A stretch of DNA of 35,126 nt from Verrucomicrobiales bacterium (GTDB lineage: Bacteria > Verrucomicrobiota > Verrucomicrobiia > Limisphaerales > UBA9464), in the NCBI GenBank assembly GCA_027490985.1, contig JAIXXC010000264.1:1-35126 (forward strand), in the 5' to 3' direction. Each line of letters begins with the position of its first letter. Within the stretch, counting starts at the first letter, position 1. Below the pieces are notes generated by a model, which was given only the letters and a program-made list of their open reading frames with translations, had not been told where the DNA came from and did not search any database. Below, piece after piece: positions 23,819 to 32,232 of this stretch. Position numbers and translations under genes: made by a program.

Positions 23819-25161
23819 GCCGACGGGCCTCCATTGACCGCGGAGGCCAATCCGGCCCACGCACCGGCCGGGGAGATTCCTTGATCCACCCGCTGCCGGA
23901 GGAATCCATCGATGGGGGCCTTCAACCGGATGGCCGCATCGATGGCCGGATTGGACCCGGCCACGTAGGCTCCGAGACTGATCAGATCGGCGTTGCGCTT
24001 GTAGTTGGAGAGAAGTTCCCGGGTCTGGCCCGCCAACCGAAGCTGATCCTCGGAGCAGAGGTCGCGGGTCAGACGGCTGATGCTCTGGAGCACATCGATG
24101 GCCGGGTAGTGATTCTGCTGGGCCAGGGTGCGGTCGAGCACGATGTGACCATCGAGGATGCCGCGGACGGTATCGGCCACGGGTTCATTCATGTCGTCGC
24201 CTTCGACCAGCACGGTGAAGAACGCGGTGATGGAGCCGTTCTGCCCCGATCCGGCCCGTTCCAACAGTTGGGGCAGGAGGGCGAAGACACTGGGCGTGTA
24301 GCCCCGGGTCGCCGGGGGTTCTCCGACGGCCAGTCCGATTTCGCGCTGGGCCATGGCGAAGCGGGTCACCGAATCCATCATCAGCAGCACCGACTTACCC
24401 TGATCCCGGAAGTACTCGGCGATGGCCATGGCCGAATAGGCTCCCTTGAGACGTGTGAGAGCCGGTTCGTTCGAGGTGGCCACCACGATCACCGATTTGG
24501 CGCGCCCCTCGGCCGAGAGATCCTTCTCGAGGAACTCGCGCACTTCGCGTCCCCGCTCGCCGATCAACGCGATGACGTTGACGTCGGCCTCAGCCTGGGC
24601 CGCCATCATGCCCAGCAAGGTGGACTTGCCGACTCCCGAGCCGGCGAAGATCCCCAGACGTTGCCCCCGGCCCACCGGAATCAACGTGTCGAGGGCCTTG
24701 ATGCCGGTGCCGAACACATCGCGGATCCGCTTCCGCTGCAGCGGGTGGGGCGGCGCGGCCATGCAGGGGGCCCGGAAGACCGGCTTCACCGGAGGAAGGC
24801 CGTCGATGGGCTCGCCCAGTCCGTTGAGCACCCTCCCCAGCAGATCCGGTCCCACGGGGACCTCCAGCGGATGGCCGAGGGCCACCACCTCGGCGCCGGG
24901 ATGGATGCCCTGGGTCTCACCCAGAGGCATCAGGAGAACCCGGCCCTGACGAAAGCCCACCACCTCGGCCACCGAGTCGCCATTGTTGCGGGCCCCCTCG
25001 ATGCGACACAATTCACCCACGGCGCACAGCGGGCCTTCGCTCTCGATGACCAGCCCGATGAGCTGGACCACCCGGCCGCGATTCTCCACCACGCGTGTGC
25101 CGCGGACCCGCTCCAGGACGCCCCCCAATCGGTGTCCCGACGCTGTGCCGGTGGGATTCAT
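23815..25161 (-). CDS. fliI: Flagellum-specific ATP synthase FliI
   Basis: 448 residues. Walker A is GSGVGKSTLLG within GRGQRLGIFAGSGVGKS, followed by IGERGREVREF, VLLMMDSVTRFAMAQREIGLA (Walker B and arginine-finger region) and the signature PATRGYTPSVFALLPQLLERAG. ILDGHIVLDRTLAQQNHYPAIDVL near the C terminus is also typical. FliI is the F1-beta-like ATPase that energises flagellar type III export, with FliH and FliJ. The start overlaps the fliH stop by 4 bases, and its stop overlaps fliJ. Length is normal. Confidence 0.97.
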   Translation of the reverse strand: MNPTGTASGHRLGGVLERVRGTRVVENRGRVVQLIGLVIESEGPLCAVGELCRIEGARNNGDSVAEVVGFRQGRVLLMPLGETQGIHPGAEVVALGHPLEVPVGPDLLGRVLNGLGEPIDGLPPVKPVFRAPCMAAPPHPLQRKRIRDVFGTGIKALDTLIPVGRGQRLGIFAGSGVGKSTLLGMMAAQAEADVNVIALIGERGREVREFLEKDLSAEGRAKSVIVVATSNEPALTRLKGAYSAMAIAEYFRDQGKSVLLMMDSVTRFAMAQREIGLAVGEPPATRGYTPSVFALLPQLLERAGSGQNGSITAFFTVLVEGDDMNEPVADTVRGILDGHIVLDRTLAQQNHYPAIDVLQSISRLTRDLCSEDQLRLAGQTRELLSNYKRNADLISLGAYVAGSNPAIDAAIRLKAPIDGFLRQRVDQGISPAGAWAGLASAVNGGPSA

Positions 25162-25742
25162 GATTCCATGGATTGCCGCAGCAGCTCGAGTTTGACCTCG
25201 CGACGGGCATCGACCGTCCCGAAGTCAGTGTAGACCAGACACCCACCGCGCCCCACTTCCGGCGAGGCCTCGAAGCGGATGCGCTCCCCGCCCAACTCCT
25301 TGAGCAGGACGGGGCTGTTGACCCCTTCGATCAGGGCCAGATCCTCGGCGTGGAGCTGCACCCGGACCCGACCGGTCTGACGCAGCGACGCCAAGGCCTC
25401 GTCCAAGGCCGCCTCGATCATCGAGGGGGTGATCTCCACGCTGTTGACCACCTTGCGCGCCGTTTCCCAGGCGATCGCGATCAACGCCTGCTCGCAGTCG
25501 CGCACCACCTGCGGGATGGTGTTCTCCAGCTGGGTGAACAACCGGTTCTGGAGATGGCGCAGATCGGCCCGCTGCTGGACGAGTTGTTCGCTCAAGGCCC
25601 GCTCACCGTCTTCGACGCCCCGGGCGTAGGCCTCGCGTTCGCGCAGGCGCCATTTGCGCTCCAGTTCCGAGAGCGAGACCTTGACGATCCGGACCTCGCG
25701 GAGCGCCTCGTTGAACAGGATGGGATCGCTGTTGGGTTCCAT
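25158..25742 (-). CDS. fliH: Flagellar assembly protein FliH
   Basis: 194 residues. A central coiled-coil region (about 25-90) with YARGVEDGERALSEQ is followed by the conserved HrpE/YscL-like part (LIAIAWETARKVVNSVEIT at about 85-105, then VQLHAEDLALIE and GGCLVYTDFGTVDARREVKLELL at the end). FliH regulates FliI and docks it at the C ring through FliN. It begins 2 bases after the fliG stop and overlaps fliI. Confidence 0.9.
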   Translation of the reverse strand: MEPNSDPILFNEALREVRIVKVSLSELERKWRLREREAYARGVEDGERALSEQLVQQRADLRHLQNRLFTQLENTIPQVVRDCEQALIAIAWETARKVVNSVEITPSMIEAALDEALASLRQTGRVRVQLHAEDLALIEGVNSPVLLKELGGERIRFEASPEVGRGGCLVYTDFGTVDARREVKLELLRQSMES

Positions 25743-25744
25743 GA

Positions 25745-26770
25745 TCAGGAGGCGCTGAGGCCTTCGTTTTCGGATTCGGATTTGCGGACCAGCTCGATGA
25801 TGCGCATCTGGGCGGCCTCGATGTCGCGGAGCTTGAGCGGCCCCATGAAGCTCATCTCCTCCTGCACCGTCTCGGCGGCACGCTTGGACACCGCACTGAG
25901 CAACGCCCCCTTGAGGGTGTCGCTGGCCGTCTTGAGGGCGATGGCCAGATCGCGCAGATCGACCTCGCGGAGCACCTTCTGGAGGACCGGGGTTTCGAGG
26001 GTGGCGACATCCTCGAAGGTGAACATCTTCTGGCGGATCTGCTGCCCCAGCTCGGGGTTGCGCTCCTCGATGTTCATGAGGAGCGATTTGGTGAGATTCT
26101 TGTCGAGCGAGTTGAGCAGGTTGGCCGCGCTCTTGAGGCCGCCGGTCAGGTTGAGCGCCCGGGTGTGCTGGGTGCCGAGCTTGCGGTTGAGCTGTTCGAC
26201 CACCTTCTCGACGATTTCGATGGGTGTGGGGGCCAGCGTGGCCAGCCTCTCGATGACCTGATCGCGGAGGTCGCCCCGGAGCATGATCAGCAGTTGCGAG
26301 GCCTTCTCGGGCGGCAGGTACGACAGGATCAGCGAGATCGTCTGCGGTTGCTCCTGCTTGAGCAGGTTGAAGATCTGGCGGGGCTCGAGCTCCACGATCT
26401 GGGTCATCGACGACACCGGAGTCCGGGTCGGCAGGACCCGACTGATCACCGTGGCCGCCTTGTACAACCCCAGCGCCTTCTCGAGCATGGACTGGGTGAA
26501 TTCGAACCCGCCGCGCAGCGAGGTGCTGGCGTGGATGGCCACGTCGGTGAACTCCTTGAGCACGGTGTTCTGCATCTCGATGGAGAGCATCCCCACCTTG
26601 GCCATCTCGGCGCAGATGGCCTCCAGCTCATCGGGTTGGAGGCCCCGGAGGAACGAGATGGACGTCTCCTCGCCCAGGACCACCAGCAGCATGGCGATCT
26701 TCTGGATGCGGGTGAGTCGGGCGAAATCGGCGGGACTCGACGCCAGGAGTTCAGGGGTGGGGGCGGCCAT
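25745..26770 (-). CDS. fliG: Flagellar motor switch protein FliG
   Basis: 341 residues, the usual length. The N-terminal domain binds FliF (LTRIQKIAMLLVVLGEETS); the middle domain has the EHPQTIS-like LLKQEQPQTISLILSYL; and the C-terminal domain has MFTFEDVATLETPVLQKVLREVD, LAIALKTASD and RAAETVQEEMSFMGP, which carry the charged torque helix residues and the end of the molecule. FliG is the rotor side of torque generation. It lies 6 bases after fliF and 2 before fliH. Confidence 0.97.
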   Translation of the reverse strand: MAAPTPELLASSPADFARLTRIQKIAMLLVVLGEETSISFLRGLQPDELEAICAEMAKVGMLSIEMQNTVLKEFTDVAIHASTSLRGGFEFTQSMLEKALGLYKAATVISRVLPTRTPVSSMTQIVELEPRQIFNLLKQEQPQTISLILSYLPPEKASQLLIMLRGDLRDQVIERLATLAPTPIEIVEKVVEQLNRKLGTQHTRALNLTGGLKSAANLLNSLDKNLTKSLLMNIEERNPELGQQIRQKMFTFEDVATLETPVLQKVLREVDLRDLAIALKTASDTLKGALLSAVSKRAAETVQEEMSFMGPLKLRDIEAAQMRIIELVRKSESENEGLSAS

Positions 26771-26776
26771 GGGGCA

Positions 26777-28429
26777 TCACTTCGCCTTCTCCGCGCCGCG
26801 GGTCATCCAGGTGCGCAGCGCGTGGGTCATGTTGTTGGGGTTCTCCTTCATGAGCTGGTTCATCATGTCGGCGGTCATCACGAAGGGCTGGACCTCTTCA
26901 GGCTCGATGGACGGTCCCTGACGAAGGCCTGCGGCGAAGCCGTTCATACCCCCTCCACCCTCGCCCGCACCGGCGCCCACGGGTATCCCGATGGGGATCT
27001 CGTCGATGCTGGTCTTCTGGAAGATCCGCCAGAACAGGACGAGGATGCAGACGCCCAGCAGGGGAAACACCGAGTCGCGGGCCATCTCGGTCCACATGCG
27101 CTGGCGTTCGCTCTTCTCCAGCTGCCGGGTCAGCTCCATCGCCGGCTGGTCGTTGAAGGAGATCTCCTCGACGGCCAGTTCGTCGATCCGGCCGGCATCA
27201 CCCCGCTCGATGATTCCCAGAGCCGACTGGACGGCCCGACGGATCTTCTGCATCTCGTTGGTGCCGCGGGGCACGGCCACCCGATTGGTGCCGTTCATCG
27301 TGTACTCGATGGGGATGAACACGGCGGCCGAGATGCGCTTGGTCGAACCGGGGATGTGGTTCTGGGTCGTGGTGACCTCGTTGATCTCGTACTGGTTCTG
27401 GGTGACCTTCTTGTTGGTGTTGTTCTTGGAGACCGGTGCGGTGCCGGCCGGGCTGTTGGTGTCGGCGTTGGCGTTGGTCGCGGCCCCGGGAGCACCGATG
27501 GCGCCGACCGCGGTCGAGGTGCTGTTGTCGATGCGCTCGTCGGTGATGGTCTCGGTGCGCTTCACCTGACTCTCCGGGTCGTACTTGGTCTCCCGACGCT
27601 GGAGCGTGGTGTAGTCGAGATCGACAGAGACCCGGGCCAGGACCCGCATGGGACCGCCCACATAGGGGGCCAGGAAGGATTCCACCTTTTTGGCCAGGTA
27701 GTTCTCGTATTCCCGACGCTGCTTGAGCTGCGACGAGGTGGCCCCGGTGATGGGATCGTTGTCGAAGGCTTCGGTCAGGAGGTTGCCGATGTTGTCGGTG
27801 ATGGACACCCCCTCCGGATTGAGCCCCTCGACCGCGTTGGCCACGAGGAAGCGGATCGCGTTCACCGTCGCGGCCGGGATGGGCACATTGCCCCGGAGCT
27901 TCAGGAAGACCGAGGCGCTGGGCTTCTTCTGGTATTCGACGAGCAACCGGTTCTCGGGCATCACCAGCATGACCTGGGCCGATTCGATGCCGTCGACGCG
28001 GGAGATCGTCTGCGACAATTCCCCCTGGATCGCCCGCAGGTAGTTCACCCGTTGGACGAAGTCGGAGATGCCGAAGTTGGGCTTGTCGAACAGGGAGAAC
28101 CCGGTGGTTCCGCCTCCGGGAATTCCCTTGCCGGCCAACTGGATGCGCAACGGATGGACCTTGTCGGCCGGCACCGAGATCGTGCCGCCGCCCCGGACCT
28201 TGTAGGGCACCTTGGCCTCGTCCAGCGCCGTGACCACCTTGGCGGCCTCGGCCTCGCCGAGGTTGCCGAAGAGGATGGCGTAATCTTCGCGGCTGGACCA
28301 GACGGCGACTCCGGTCAGACCCAGGAGGACGACCAGTCCGGCCAGGACGATCGAGATCCGCTGGTTGACGCCGATCTCTTTCCAGACGGCGGCCAATTGC
28401 TGCAGGAGTTCTTGGAAACTGTTGTTCAT
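26777..28429 (-). CDS. fliF: Flagellar MS-ring protein FliF
   Basis: 550 residues. TM1 is at about 24-45 (ISIVLAGLVVLLGLTGVAVW). The YscJ-like ring domains follow (YAILFGNLGEAEAAKVVTALDE, then RVNYLRAIQGELSQTISRVDGIESAQVML). A second, more variable region (about 280-350) includes a Thr/Asn/Ala-rich stretch. TM2 lies at about 450-470 (ARDSVFPLLGVCILVLFWRIF). The C-terminal FliG-binding tail ends with MTADMMNQLMKENPNNMTHAL. FliF builds the MS ring in the inner membrane. It is 17 bases after fliE. Confidence 0.97.
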   Translation of the reverse strand: MNNSFQELLQQLAAVWKEIGVNQRISIVLAGLVVLLGLTGVAVWSSREDYAILFGNLGEAEAAKVVTALDEAKVPYKVRGGGTISVPADKVHPLRIQLAGKGIPGGGTTGFSLFDKPNFGISDFVQRVNYLRAIQGELSQTISRVDGIESAQVMLVMPENRLLVEYQKKPSASVFLKLRGNVPIPAATVNAIRFLVANAVEGLNPEGVSITDNIGNLLTEAFDNDPITGATSSQLKQRREYENYLAKKVESFLAPYVGGPMRVLARVSVDLDYTTLQRRETKYDPESQVKRTETITDERIDNSTSTAVGAIGAPGAATNANADTNSPAGTAPVSKNNTNKKVTQNQYEINEVTTTQNHIPGSTKRISAAVFIPIEYTMNGTNRVAVPRGTNEMQKIRRAVQSALGIIERGDAGRIDELAVEEISFNDQPAMELTRQLEKSERQRMWTEMARDSVFPLLGVCILVLFWRIFQKTSIDEIPIGIPVGAGAGEGGGGMNGFAAGLRQGPSIEPEEVQPFVMTADMMNQLMKENPNNMTHALRTWMTRGAEKAK

Positions 28430-28446
28430 GGCTTAGGGCGTGGCGA

Positions 28447-28902
28447 TCAGACCTGCATCCGCATCAATTCCTGGTACGACTCGAGGAGTTTGTTGCGCAC
28501 CTCGACCATCAGCTGGAACGAGACACTGGCCTCCTCCATGGCGATCATCGCCTGGTGCAGCGGAACTCCCTGCTGGGTGACGACTCCCCGGATCGAATCG
28601 CCGGCGGCGACCTGCTTGTCGGCGACCTCGCCCACGAAGCGACCGAGGGTGTCGGCGAAGGCGTCGCGCCCGGTGACCCGGCCCAGCGAGGGGATGCCGG
28701 TCGGGTTGACGCCGGTGGGCAGGGGTGTCGCGTCGGGAAAGGCCTTGTTGAACGGCTGCAACTTGCCCATCTCCGAGTCGGGGATGAGCTTCCCGAGGTC
28801 GCCCAACCCCGCCTTCTGGAGAGCCTCCGTCCCGGCCTTGCCGAGCGCGGACTCCCGGAGGGCGGCCGGGTTGAACATTCGGAGTGCAGAAAGGGCTTCC
28901 AT
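28447..28902 (-). CDS. fliE: Flagellar hook-basal body complex protein FliE, N-terminally extended
   Basis: 151 residues, against about 104 for E. coli FliE. The C-terminal part (about 78-151) is the FliE domain: FADTLGRFVGEVADKQ, VTQQGVPLHQAMIAMEEASVSFQLMVEVRNKLLESYQELMRMQV, which joins the MS ring to the rod. The N-terminal 75 residues are Ala/Gly/Pro-rich without recognisable motif. No internal Met gives a standard-length FliE with a good ribosome binding site, so the long form is retained. It follows flgC by 20 bases. Confidence 0.88.
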   Translation of the reverse strand: MEALSALRMFNPAALRESALGKAGTEALQKAGLGDLGKLIPDSEMGKLQPFNKAFPDATPLPTGVNPTGIPSLGRVTGRDAFADTLGRFVGEVADKQVAAGDSIRGVVTQQGVPLHQAMIAMEEASVSFQLMVEVRNKLLESYQELMRMQV

Positions 28903-28922
28903 CGCGGGGGTTCAGCAAAGGC

Positions 28923-29345
28923 TCAGCGCTTGCCGATCGACATGGCCTGCTGGGCCAATTGCCGGGCATTCTTGACCACGGCGACATTGGCCTCGAAGGC
29001 GCGGGACGAGGCGATGAGGTCCACCATCTCTTCGTGGACGTTCACATTCGGGTACCGGACGAAGCCGCGGGCATCGGCATCGGGGTGGTCGGGCTTGAAG
29101 ACCTCGCGGAAGGGCCGATTGTCGGATTCGACCCGCGTCACCCGGATGGTGGAGCCGCTGTTGGGATTGGCCCCGGCATTGTTGACCAGCGACTCGAAGA
29201 TCACCTGCTTGCGCTTGTAGGGCTGGCCGTCGGCCGCGCGGGTGACGTTGGCGTTGGCCAGGTTCTGGGAGACGATCTCCACCCGGGTCCGCTCGGCGTC
29301 GAGTGCCGAACGGGTGCTTTGGATGCTGGGAATGAGTTGAATCAT
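28923..29345 (-). CDS. flgC: Flagellar basal-body rod protein FlgC
   Basis: 140 residues, standard length. N-terminal LDAERTRVEIVSQNLANANVT is the rod-protein signature; EVFKPDHPDADARGFVRYPNVNVHEEMVDLI is the FlgC-specific centre; and AFEANVAVVKNARQLAQQAMSIGKR is the C-terminal helix. FlgC forms the proximal rod together with FlgB and FliE. It begins 18 bases after flgB. Confidence 0.96.
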   Translation of the reverse strand: MIQLIPSIQSTRSALDAERTRVEIVSQNLANANVTRAADGQPYKRKQVIFESLVNNAGANPNSGSTIRVTRVESDNRPFREVFKPDHPDADARGFVRYPNVNVHEEMVDLIASSRAFEANVAVVKNARQLAQQAMSIGKR

Positions 29346-29363
29346 GGCGGTTCAGGCTGGGAA

Positions 29364-29747
29364 TCAACTACGACCGGTGATGGCCATCCTCAGCTTGAGC
29401 ATGGAACCGGTGATGAGCTGGGTCTCGAGGGTGTGGGCCAGGCTGTTTTCGTTCATGGCCAGCATCTCCTGCTCGAGGTTGACGGAGTTGCCATCCCGGT
29501 TGGAGGCCACGGCCGACGGATCGACCGAGAGGGTCGGGGCCGAGACTCCGGCGATCTGACCCGGATCATCGGCTTTCACCGCATTGAAGAGCTCCGCCTG
29601 GAAGGACGGGGCCACATCGATCCGCTTGTAGTTCGGGGTCTCAACATTGGCCAGGTTGCCGGCGATGGCCTGATGGCGCAGCACCGTGGCATCCAAGAGT
29701 TTCTTGGTGACCACATAGTTGGACTGGTTGAACAGCGCTTGAATCAT
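29364..29747 (-). CDS. flgB: Flagellar basal-body rod protein FlgB
   Basis: 127 residues from ATG 29747, which has GGAGG 7 bases upstream; the frame runs to 29777 without a good start. The N terminus has LDATVLRHQAIAGNLANVETPNYKRIDVAPSF, typical of FlgB, and the C terminus has MLAMNENSLAHTLETQLITG. It is the first rod protein and the first gene of the flagellar operon; the promoter must lie in the 276-base gap upstream. Confidence 0.96.
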   Translation of the reverse strand: MIQALFNQSNYVVTKKLLDATVLRHQAIAGNLANVETPNYKRIDVAPSFQAELFNAVKADDPGQIAGVSAPTLSVDPSAVASNRDGNSVNLEQEMLAMNENSLAHTLETQLITGSMLKLRMAITGRS

Positions 29748-30023
29748 GGATTCGCCTCCGTCCCACCCGGAAAGCAACGGGCATGCCGACCCGGGGAAAG
29801 CCCGCTTTTTTGGGTTTTATGGCCAAAACCACCGATTCAAACCGCCGAAACGAGAGAGCGACGCCCGGCAAGCCCTCCCTCTGGGCAAAAGCTGCCGCCC
29901 CAAGTCGGAATCAGGCCGTGGAGACGAACAGGCCAGAATCACCGGGGTGTCGGGACCGCGGGTCGCCCCCTTCACCGGCCGCAATACGGCTGGGATTGGG
30001 CTGGGAATGGGCTCAACGAGCGC
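29748..30023 (-). promoter_or_regulatory. Upstream region of the flagellar operon
   Basis: This 276-base non-coding stretch lies between the stop of the WecA-like gene and flgB. The only promoter-like element I see on the minus strand is TTTGAA then TAAAAC (29814-29819) with a 16-base spacer, which is a weak match. I found no sigma-54 (TGGCAC-N5-TTGC) or clear sigma-28 (TAAA-N15-GCCGATAA) element. A T/A-rich tract (AACCCAAAAAAGCGGG on the minus strand) lies at about 29801-29816. Confidence 0.3.
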
Positions 30024-31004
30024 TCAAAGGCGAGCCCATGCGGCGATGAGGGCTCCCAAGGCCCACAACGCGGCCACCGCTCCCACCTTGCCCATGGGGG
30101 TTCGGGCCAACCGGTGGCTGAGGTGCCCGGTGTCGCCCACCCAGAACGGCTGACCTCGAAGGGTGCGGGCCATCGTCACGAACACCATGTCGAGGCACGG
30201 CACCGCCACCACCGAGAACGCCACCCACCAGGCCTTGGGCGGAATGGACTCCGATTCCACGGTCGACGCCAGGGTTCCCATCGAAAGGATGGCCAGCAGG
30301 AACCCCACCGATTGACTGCCGGCATCGCCGAGAAAGACCGACGCCCGGGGGTAGTTGTAGGGCAGATATCCGATCAGGCCGCCGGCGATCAGGGCGGCGA
30401 ACGGTCCGAGTTCAACGGGACCGCGCAAGCCGGTCGCCGACCACCCGACCGCGGCCGCCCCGATGAAGCCGAGGCCGGCACAGAGCCCGTTCATGTTGTC
30501 GCTCAGGTTGAAGGCATTGGTGACCGCCAGGATCCAGAACACCGTGAGGCCGAAACCCAGGGCTTCCGACCCGGAGCCCAGGGGCATCCGGACACCCCAG
30601 GCCGCCACGACCCCGGCGAGGAGCGCCTGGCCGAGAAACTTCCATCCCGCCCCCAGATCCCGATGATCGTCCCAAGCTCCCAGCAGCAACACCCCCCAGG
30701 CGGCTCCGGCCAGCACCCACCACCGGCGCACCGCCGAAACCCCGATTCCCGCGTCACCGCCGGTTCGGGCGTCGAGCCCCGCCGTGTGGGCCAGCCTCCA
30801 AAGCAGGAAAGCCCCCAGGACCCAGCCGGTGAACACGGCGAACCCTCCGGCCAGCGGGATCGGTTGCCCGTGGATCTTCCGATGGCCCGGCGCATCGACA
30901 TGATCCCATCGACGGCAAAGATGCCTCCACCCGGGCACCGCGAGCGCCGAACCGGCCGCGGCCACGACAAAGACACACAGACTCGCCTGGACCGGAACGT
31001 TCAT
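30024..31004 (-). CDS. Polyprenyl-phosphate sugar-1-phosphate transferase (MraY/WecA-like)
   Basis: 326 residues from ATG 31004, which overlaps the stop of the GT4 gene (ATGA); the frame upstream to 31238 is a shadow of that gene. It is a multi-pass membrane protein with family motifs VDAPGHRKIHGQPIPLAGG (37-54), the Asp pair WDD (Asp112, Asp113), NAFNLSDNMNGL (163-174), VFLGDAGS and GDTGHLSHRL. In the third motif the usual DGxDG is DNMNG, so the second catalytic-site Asp is Asn172. The family transfers sugar-1-phosphate from UDP-sugar to undecaprenyl phosphate to start O-antigen, capsule or glycan synthesis. It is paired here with a GT4 enzyme that could add the next sugar. Confidence 0.87.
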   Translation of the reverse strand: MNVPVQASLCVFVVAAAGSALAVPGWRHLCRRWDHVDAPGHRKIHGQPIPLAGGFAVFTGWVLGAFLLWRLAHTAGLDARTGGDAGIGVSAVRRWWVLAGAAWGVLLLGAWDDHRDLGAGWKFLGQALLAGVVAAWGVRMPLGSGSEALGFGLTVFWILAVTNAFNLSDNMNGLCAGLGFIGAAAVGWSATGLRGPVELGPFAALIAGGLIGYLPYNYPRASVFLGDAGSQSVGFLLAILSMGTLASTVESESIPPKAWWVAFSVVAVPCLDMVFVTMARTLRGQPFWVGDTGHLSHRLARTPMGKVGAVAALWALGALIAAWARL

Positions 31005-32173
31005 CGAGGTCCGCTCCCCTGCTGGGCCCACAATCGCCGGTAGAGGGCATCGAGAGCCTCGACCATCGCGGGCTCCGAAAAACGCTCCCGCACCCAGGCA
31101 CGACCCCGCTCGCCCAGGGCCCGGGCCAGGTCGGGGCGGTCGGCCAGCAGGCCTACACGGTCCACCAGCTGGGAGGCATCGCCCTTCAGGAGGAATCCCG
31201 TCTCGCCTTCGCGGCACACCTCGCCGGCCCCATCGCAATCGAGGGCGATCACGGGCTTGCCCGCGGCCAAGGCCTGCGGAAGGACCCGGGCCAACCCCTC
31301 ACGACGGGACAGATGCACCAGCACATCCATCAGGCCCAGGTATCGGCAGACCTCCGAGGGCGGCACCAGACCGGCGAAGATGAACCGCCCGCTCAAGGCC
31401 GGGCTCGCCGTGGCCATGGCCTCGAAGCGCGCCCTCCACGGACCATCACCGAGCAACAGGAAGCGTCCATTAGGAACCCGCCGGACCAGGTCGTTGGCCT
31501 CGGCGAACAATTCGTCGTGTCCCTTCAAGCGGAAGAGTCGGGCCACCTTGCCCACCACGAAATCTCCGGGTCGGATCCCCAGTCTCGCGGCCAATTCCGG
31601 GTCACGGCCGGCCCCCAGAAATGGATCCAGATCGAACCCGCTGAAGATGCGGGTGTACTGACCGGGGGTGCCGATCCCGGCCGCTTGGTATTGACGGGCC
31701 ATCGCCTCGGCCACGACCACGAAGTGATCGGTGGCCCGCGCCGCAGCCCGTTCGGCACCGCGGAAGACGGTGTTGGCGAGCCGGCCTTGGAACTCCCCGA
31801 AACTCGGCCCGTGGATCGTGTGGATCACCAGGGGGACTCCCGCATGCCGCGCGGCGAACCGTCCCACGATCCCGGCCTTGCCGCTGTGGGTGTGCACGAT
31901 GTGGGGCCGGGTGCGCCGAAAATGCGCCTTCAGCCGCAGGTAGGCCAACCCATCCATCAGCGGGTGGACGGGGCGCACCAGACTCGGCTCCACCCGGAGC
32001 AATCCGGGCACCGCTCGGGCCACGGACTCGAGCGAGCCCTCCGCTCCCCGGGTGGGACCGGAGATCAACTCGACCTCCCAGTCCGGCCTGCGACCCAGCC
32101 CCACCACCGAACTGAGGGTGTTCTCCTGGGCTCCGCCGACGATCAGCCGGGTGATGACATGGCTCACACGCAT
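31001..32173 (-). CDS. Glycosyltransferase family 4 (GT-B fold)
   Basis: 390 residues. N-terminal GT4 features: VITRLIVGGAQENTL (6-20, glycine loop) and PHIVHTHSGKAGIVGR (90-105). C-terminal features: VGKVARLFRLKGHD, FLLLGDGPWR and the nucleotide-sugar segment REGLARVLPQALAAGKPVIA. In the EX7E motif the second Glu is Gln300 (Glu292-x7-Gln), a variant also seen in other members. It acts at the cytoplasmic face of the inner membrane, retaining configuration. It starts 59 bases after the large membrane protein and overlaps the WecA-like gene, so these three likely build one lipid-linked glycan. The sugar cannot be predicted. Confidence 0.92.
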   Translation of the reverse strand: MRVSHVITRLIVGGAQENTLSSVVGLGRRPDWEVELISGPTRGAEGSLESVARAVPGLLRVEPSLVRPVHPLMDGLAYLRLKAHFRRTRPHIVHTHSGKAGIVGRFAARHAGVPLVIHTIHGPSFGEFQGRLANTVFRGAERAAARATDHFVVVAEAMARQYQAAGIGTPGQYTRIFSGFDLDPFLGAGRDPELAARLGIRPGDFVVGKVARLFRLKGHDELFAEANDLVRRVPNGRFLLLGDGPWRARFEAMATASPALSGRFIFAGLVPPSEVCRYLGLMDVLVHLSRREGLARVLPQALAAGKPVIALDCDGAGEVCREGETGFLLKGDASQLVDRVGLLADRPDLARALGERGRAWVRERFSEPAMVEALDALYRRLWAQQGSGPR

Positions 32174-32232
32174 GGGCTCGACAGTTCGGTGGTCCGGCAG
32201 GCCCTGCGGCGGGTGGGCGCTGACAGAGGCCT

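Noticed and set aside
29748-30023. Sigma-54 or sigma-28 promoter for the flagellar operon
   Set aside because: The nearest sigma-54-like match has wrong GG-GC spacing (11 instead of 10), and GCCATAAA lacks a TAAA -35 partner at the proper distance.
26165-31043. Very long plus-strand open frames (936 codons at 26165-28975 and 719 at 28884-31043)
   Set aside because: They lie antisense to fliG, fliF, fliE, flgC, flgB and the WecA-like gene, all with strong family motifs; their translations are low-complexity shadow sequence.
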